A DNA stretch of 8,177 bases. Origin: Bryobacterales bacterium. GTDB lineage: Bacteria; Acidobacteriota; Terriglobia; Bryobacterales; Bryobacteraceae. The position numbers and the translations under genes are program-made. The notes below the pieces were generated by a model. The model was not told the origin of the DNA. It saw only the letters and a program-made list of their open reading frames with translations, and did no database searches. The DNA lies in the NCBI GenBank assembly GCA_016789785.1, contig JAEUQE010000311.1, positions 1-8,177 of the forward strand, read 5' to 3'. Within the stretch, counting starts at the first letter, position 1, and the number at the start of each line of letters is the position of its first letter. Shown one piece after another: positions 5,015 to 8,177 of this stretch.

Positions 5015-7713
5015 AGACGCTCGTAGAGTTCTCTCTGCTTGCGTGCGATTTGCTCCCATCCGAACTCGCGCTCCACCGTTGCCCGAGCATGCATCTCCAA
5101 CGCGCGCCGCCGGACCGGATCCTTCAGCAGATCCGCAATCGCCGCAGCCATCGCCTCGCCTGATTCCACGACAAGCACGTCCCGGCCATTCTCCAGATCC
5201 AGTCCATTGATACCGGCCGGCGTGGAGACGATCGCCTTCTCCATCGCCATCGCTTCCATGATCTTGATGTTCGTTCCAGCACTCGCGATCAACGGCGCGA
5301 TCACTACGGCGGCACGCTCATATGCCGGCCGAACGTCCGAAACAAAGCCCTCCAACTCAATGCCTGTCTGGGCCAGTGGCGGGCGCACGTGCTCCTGATA
5401 ACGGTCGAGGAAGTAGTCAGGCCTCGATCCGGCGATCACGTGCAACACCGGATTGCCGGCGCTTCGCACCAGGTGCGGCCACGCTTCGCGCAGGAAGAAG
5501 TCGAGCGCCAGCAGGTTCGGCAAGTGCGCGAATGAACCGATGAAGAGAATGCGCTGAGGATCGGGAGTACGGCCGGATGGCCGGAAGCGGTCGAGGTCCA
5601 CACCGTTGGCGATTGTGACCGCACGCTCTCCAGCAACCTTGCGGTCCTTCTCCGACATCACCACGATCGCATCCATTTCGCGCCATGCCGCATGTTCGAA
5701 CTTCACCCAACGATCAAGCTGCCGCCGTGTCTCCCAGTCATCCTTCTTTTCGAGCAACTGCTGATACAGATCCAGCGTCACATCGTGCTCGACGAGGATC
5801 GTGCGCGTGGGCTGGCAATCGCCGTGATACTGAGCCATCTGAGTAAACTCAAGTTGCGCGATCTCTGGCTTCCACTTGCGCACAAGCTGCCGCAGCACCG
5901 CCTGCATGGTGGGTGAGCAGAACTCCTCCACCACGTCGGGACGTCCACGATCGGGCAGCAAGTGCGTCAGTCTCCGCCGCACCAACACGATCCCGGCACA
6001 GAGCGCAAGCAGTTCTTTCGGTGGCGGGGCAAGGTCCTCGACGAAGGCGACAAGCACTTGATCGAAGTTCGCCGCCGCACCCCGCATCAAGTTGTAGATG
6101 CGTACCGCGCCACCATGCGAAAGCGGAAACGGAATGTAAGGGCTCACCACCAGCACGCGCGTTCGCCCTTCATTGCGCAATCCCGGAAAGGCCGCGACGT
6201 CACCGCTGCCCAGCGCGAGAATCGCATCTTCGTCGAAGCACTCTCGCGGCGCGGGCTGAAGTAACCGCACCGACTTCCAAGCGTATCCGAGAGAACTCAG
6301 CGCCCATCCTGTGAACCACGGCTGCTCCGCTGCCAACAGGCTCAACCGGTCCAATGCGTCGCGCCACAGCCGCCCAAACACGCGCGCCTTCGTCACGCGG
6401 CGAATGAGAAACCGGAGGAAGTTGAACTCCACGAAACTCTGCAGCATTTCGGGCTCGAAGTAGCGCGAGGTCGTGCTGCGATGGAAGTGCGTGACGCGCG
6501 CCGCGCCCACGTAGACGGTCGGCCAATTGCGCTGCCAGCCGCGCCATCCCAGGTCCAGATCCTCGACGTACGCAGGCGCCAGCACTTCGTCGAATCCGCC
6601 AATTTGCTGCAACTTCGCCGCGGAATACATCGAGCAGCCGCCGCTGCCGTAGAGCACATAGCTACCGTCTTCGCCGTCAAACGGAGTGATGCAGCGGAGT
6701 GGGAAGTCTCGCACGTGGCGGTCCTGCTCGCGCGGCCACCAAACCGCCTTGCCGGTCTCCTGACGCCGCATGCCCTCAGGGAACAGAATCTGCGCGGTGG
6801 CACAGAACAGGTCGGGGTTCGTATCGAAGGCGCAGCGTAACGGCTTGAAGAAGCCAGGCTCGATGATCATGTCGTTGTTCAGCAGACATACATGGGAGTA
6901 GCGCGCCGCGCGGATCCCACGATTCACGGCTGCCGCAAACGATAGCGGTTCCCGGCTCAACTCCACACGAACCTGCGGATAAGCCGATGCCAGATACTCC
7001 GCCGTACCGTCGTCGGAACCATTGTCGACAACGATCACTTCGCTCAACTCGGGAAGGTCCGCCAGCACTCCCGGGAGCAGACGCTCCACCAGAGTCTTGC
7101 CGTTCCGCGTCGGCACGACCACGCTGATTCCGTCAGGCCGCGGTTGTGCCGGAGGATCGGCAGGCGCGCCCAGCAACGGCCGGAGCCACGACGCAATCGC
7201 GCCGGCAAGCCGTCCCGCCGCATAAAACAATGGACGACGCAATTGTTTCGGGTGACGGAGGCGCCAGAGCCACGTATACAAAGGTCCGCCGGGCTTCGAT
7301 TGCCAGCGCAGGAAGTTCTTCGAGCGCCACAGGAAGTGCCTCGCGATGGTGCCCGCGCAACGGGGCCGAAGCATGAAGTTGTCCAGGTTCTCATTGAACG
7401 CAAGAAACTGCAGAGGCGAGAGGCGGAACGCCATCCATCGCAGGCGCCAATACGGAGTCTTCGGTTCAAGAACCACCGCCGCCAACCGCACCGTCGCATT
7501 GCCAATCATCGCGCGGCAGCGGGCAAAGTTCTCCGCAAACGAGCGGTTGGGCTTGTAGGGAATCCACTTCGGCGGCGCCGCGGCGTTGATTGCCGGCGGA
7601 GGGAATTCGGAAACGACGTAGAGCGGAAGTTCGGGATACAAGGTCTGCATCCGCTCCAGGAACGGCGCGGCAAGTGGGTCGTTACAGGAGAGGAATGCGA
7701 CCTTGATGGTCAA
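4999..7713 (-). CDS. Bifunctional GT2-GT4 glycosyltransferase with extra N-terminal region
   Basis: The 904-residue protein has three parts. Residues 1-195 begin with a strand-like KVAFLSCND, then a stretch rich in aromatic and basic residues (about 86-180, including LAFNENLDNFMLRPRC and RHFLWRSKNFLRW); its function is unknown and it may contact the membrane. Residues about 196-440 are a GT2 (GT-A) domain: VVPTRNG at 199-205, VVDNGSDDG at 228-236, LLNNDM at 277-282 at the DxD position, and EDLDLGWRG at 384-392 with the likely catalytic acid. Residues about 519-904 are a GT4 (GT-B) domain: SPYIPFPLSHGGAVR at 524-538, NGVD at 703-706, GSFAHLPN at 726-733, GTNIKIMEAMAMEKAIVST at 813-831. In the EX7E motif the second Glu is E820, but the first position is A812. 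No signal peptide or clear transmembrane helix. The TTG start overlaps the upstream stop. Inferred role: two sugar transfers in cell-surface polysaccharide or glycan assembly; donors and acceptors unknown. Confidence 0.92.
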   Translation of the reverse strand: MTIKVAFLSCNDPLAAPFLERMQTLYPELPLYVVSEFPPPAINAAAPPKWIPYKPNRSFAENFARCRAMIGNATVRLAAVVLEPKTPYWRLRWMAFRLSPLQFLAFNENLDNFMLRPRCAGTIARHFLWRSKNFLRWQSKPGGPLYTWLWRLRHPKQLRRPLFYAAGRLAGAIASWLRPLLGAPADPPAQPRPDGISVVVPTRNGKTLVERLLPGVLADLPELSEVIVVDNGSDDGTAEYLASAYPQVRVELSREPLSFAAAVNRGIRAARYSHVCLLNNDMIIEPGFFKPLRCAFDTNPDLFCATAQILFPEGMRRQETGKAVWWPREQDRHVRDFPLRCITPFDGEDGSYVLYGSGGCSMYSAAKLQQIGGFDEVLAPAYVEDLDLGWRGWQRNWPTVYVGAARVTHFHRSTTSRYFEPEMLQSFVEFNFLRFLIRRVTKARVFGRLWRDALDRLSLLAAEQPWFTGWALSSLGYAWKSVRLLQPAPRECFDEDAILALGSGDVAAFPGLRNEGRTRVLVVSPYIPFPLSHGGAVRIYNLMRGAAANFDQVLVAFVEDLAPPPKELLALCAGIVLVRRRLTHLLPDRGRPDVVEEFCSPTMQAVLRQLVRKWKPEIAQLEFTQMAQYHGDCQPTRTILVEHDVTLDLYQQLLEKKDDWETRRQLDRWVKFEHAAWREMDAIVVMSEKDRKVAGERAVTIANGVDLDRFRPSGRTPDPQRILFIGSFAHLPNLLALDFFLREAWPHLVRSAGNPVLHVIAGSRPDYFLDRYQEHVRPPLAQTGIELEGFVSDVRPAYERAAVVIAPLIASAGTNIKIMEAMAMEKAIVSTPAGINGLDLENGRDVLVVESGEAMAAAIADLLKDPVRRRALEMHARATVEREFGWEQIARKQRELYERLIQGV
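7710..7713 (-). promoter_or_regulatory. Stop/start overlap TTGA coupling two genes
   Basis: On the minus strand TTGA contains the TTG start of the glycosyltransferase and the TGA stop of the upstream gene. This is the TTG version of the common ATGA overlap and suggests reinitiation by terminating ribosomes. No strong independent Shine-Dalgarno is visible; GGCGAGA about 8-14 bases upstream is the nearest purine-rich stretch. Confidence 0.65.
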
Positions 7714-8177
7714 ATCAGATCTCGCCAGGTTTCCTCAAACCCGCCGTCCTGCGACTTCTGCCACAAGTTCACAGCCTGCATGCAGAACGCCGTCGATACG
7801 GGGTTTGCGAACGGTGTCAGTTGCCCGTCTCTCCGTCCGAAACAGTATCCGCCATTCAACCGGACCTCGGCCGAATCCCACTGAAAGTGAGGAATCGCCG
7901 CGGCTTCTTCGGCCGCCTGTTCCCGGTCCAACGGGACCACGCCCAGTTGACCGGCGAACAAGCGCACACGAAGGATCTGCGCGTACACGTCGGATCGGAC
8001 AAACTGTGGTGCGATCTCCCGAAGATAGGCTGCCGCACGCCGGATCCCGTTGTCCAATCGAGCGGCACAGACCGACCGGTCCGATACCGCCAGCAGCGCT
8101 TCCAGATAGTAACTGTAGGCGTGCAACCGGTCCATGATCCGCGTCCGTTCCGCTGTGCCCGGCAGAAACGCTTCGTC
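7710..8177 (-). CDS. Unrecognised helical protein, C-terminal fragment (runs off right edge)
   Basis: The frame is open from the right edge to TGA at 7710-7712, giving 155 residues; it continues beyond the ATG at 8135, which is therefore probably internal. Visible patterns are helix-rich: RLHAYSYYLEALLA, a SDVYAQILRVRLFA helix, then NGGYCFGRRDG, LTPFANPVSTAFCMQAVNLW and a short charged tail. The NPVSTAFCMQA segment and spaced helices recall the alpha/alpha-toroid folds of some glycan-active enzymes such as epimerases and glycosidases, but no catalytic residue can be assigned and I do not recognise the family. The stop codon shares bases with the TTG start of the GT2-GT4 gene, so the two are probably translationally coupled and act in the same surface-glycan pathway. 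Most of the gene lies outside the window. Confidence 0.75.
   Translation of the reverse strand, partial: DEAFLPGTAERTRIMDRLHAYSYYLEALLAVSDRSVCAARLDNGIRRAAAYLREIAPQFVRSDVYAQILRVRLFAGQLGVVPLDREQAAEEAAAIPHFQWDSAEVRLNGGYCFGRRDGQLTPFANPVSTAFCMQAVNLWQKSQDGGFEETWRDLI

Noticed and set aside
7144..7884. Plus-strand frame of 246 codons opposite the glycosyltransferase N-terminus and the upstream gene
   Set aside because: It spans the junction of two real minus-strand genes and its translation is a low-complexity, Arg-rich shadow.
1..8177. CRISPR arrays, insertion sequences, phage genes, tRNA or rRNA genes
   Set aside because: No regularly spaced repeats, transposase or integrase motifs, terminal inverted repeats or RNA gene signatures were seen on reading the window.

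Overview
The window looks like chromosomal DNA from a GC-rich Gram-negative bacterium. The best guess is an acidobacterium of the Bryobacter/Solibacter type. This rests on the Oar-like TonB-dependent receptor with an N-terminal carboxypeptidase-regulatory-like domain, which is strongly expanded in Acidobacteria, and on the style of the large glycosyltransferase. It is inference from protein families only; no rRNA or other marker gene is present.

Layout, left to right. (1) Positions 1-1809, minus strand: the N-terminal 603 residues of an outer-membrane TonB-dependent receptor, whose C-terminal barrel lies beyond the left edge. (2) Positions 1810-2011: a divergent intergenic region with a candidate extended -10 promoter for the receptor. 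(3) Positions 2012-4150, plus strand: a secreted erythromycin-esterase-family protein with a cysteine-containing N-terminal domain and a jelly-roll-like domain nested inside the catalytic domain. (4) Positions 4195-4965, plus strand: a class I SAM-dependent methyltransferase, 44 bases downstream and possibly co-transcribed. (5) Positions 4966-4998: a short convergent gap. (6) Positions 4999-7713, minus strand: a 904-residue protein joining a conserved N-terminal region, a GT2 glycosyltransferase and a GT4 glycosyltransferase. (7) Positions 7710-8177, minus strand: the C-terminal end of an unrecognised, probably helical protein whose stop codon overlaps the glycosyltransferase start.

The two right-hand minus-strand genes form a translationally coupled unit, probably the end of a cell-surface polysaccharide or glycan operon that continues past the right edge. 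The plus-strand pair has no demonstrable link to it. I see no mobile element, CRISPR array, tRNA, rRNA or phage gene, and nothing that amounts to a clearly new defence or signalling system. The most unusual items are the nested, apparently circularly permuted domain in the esterase-family protein and the three-part glycosyltransferase. All three complete genes start with GTG or TTG.
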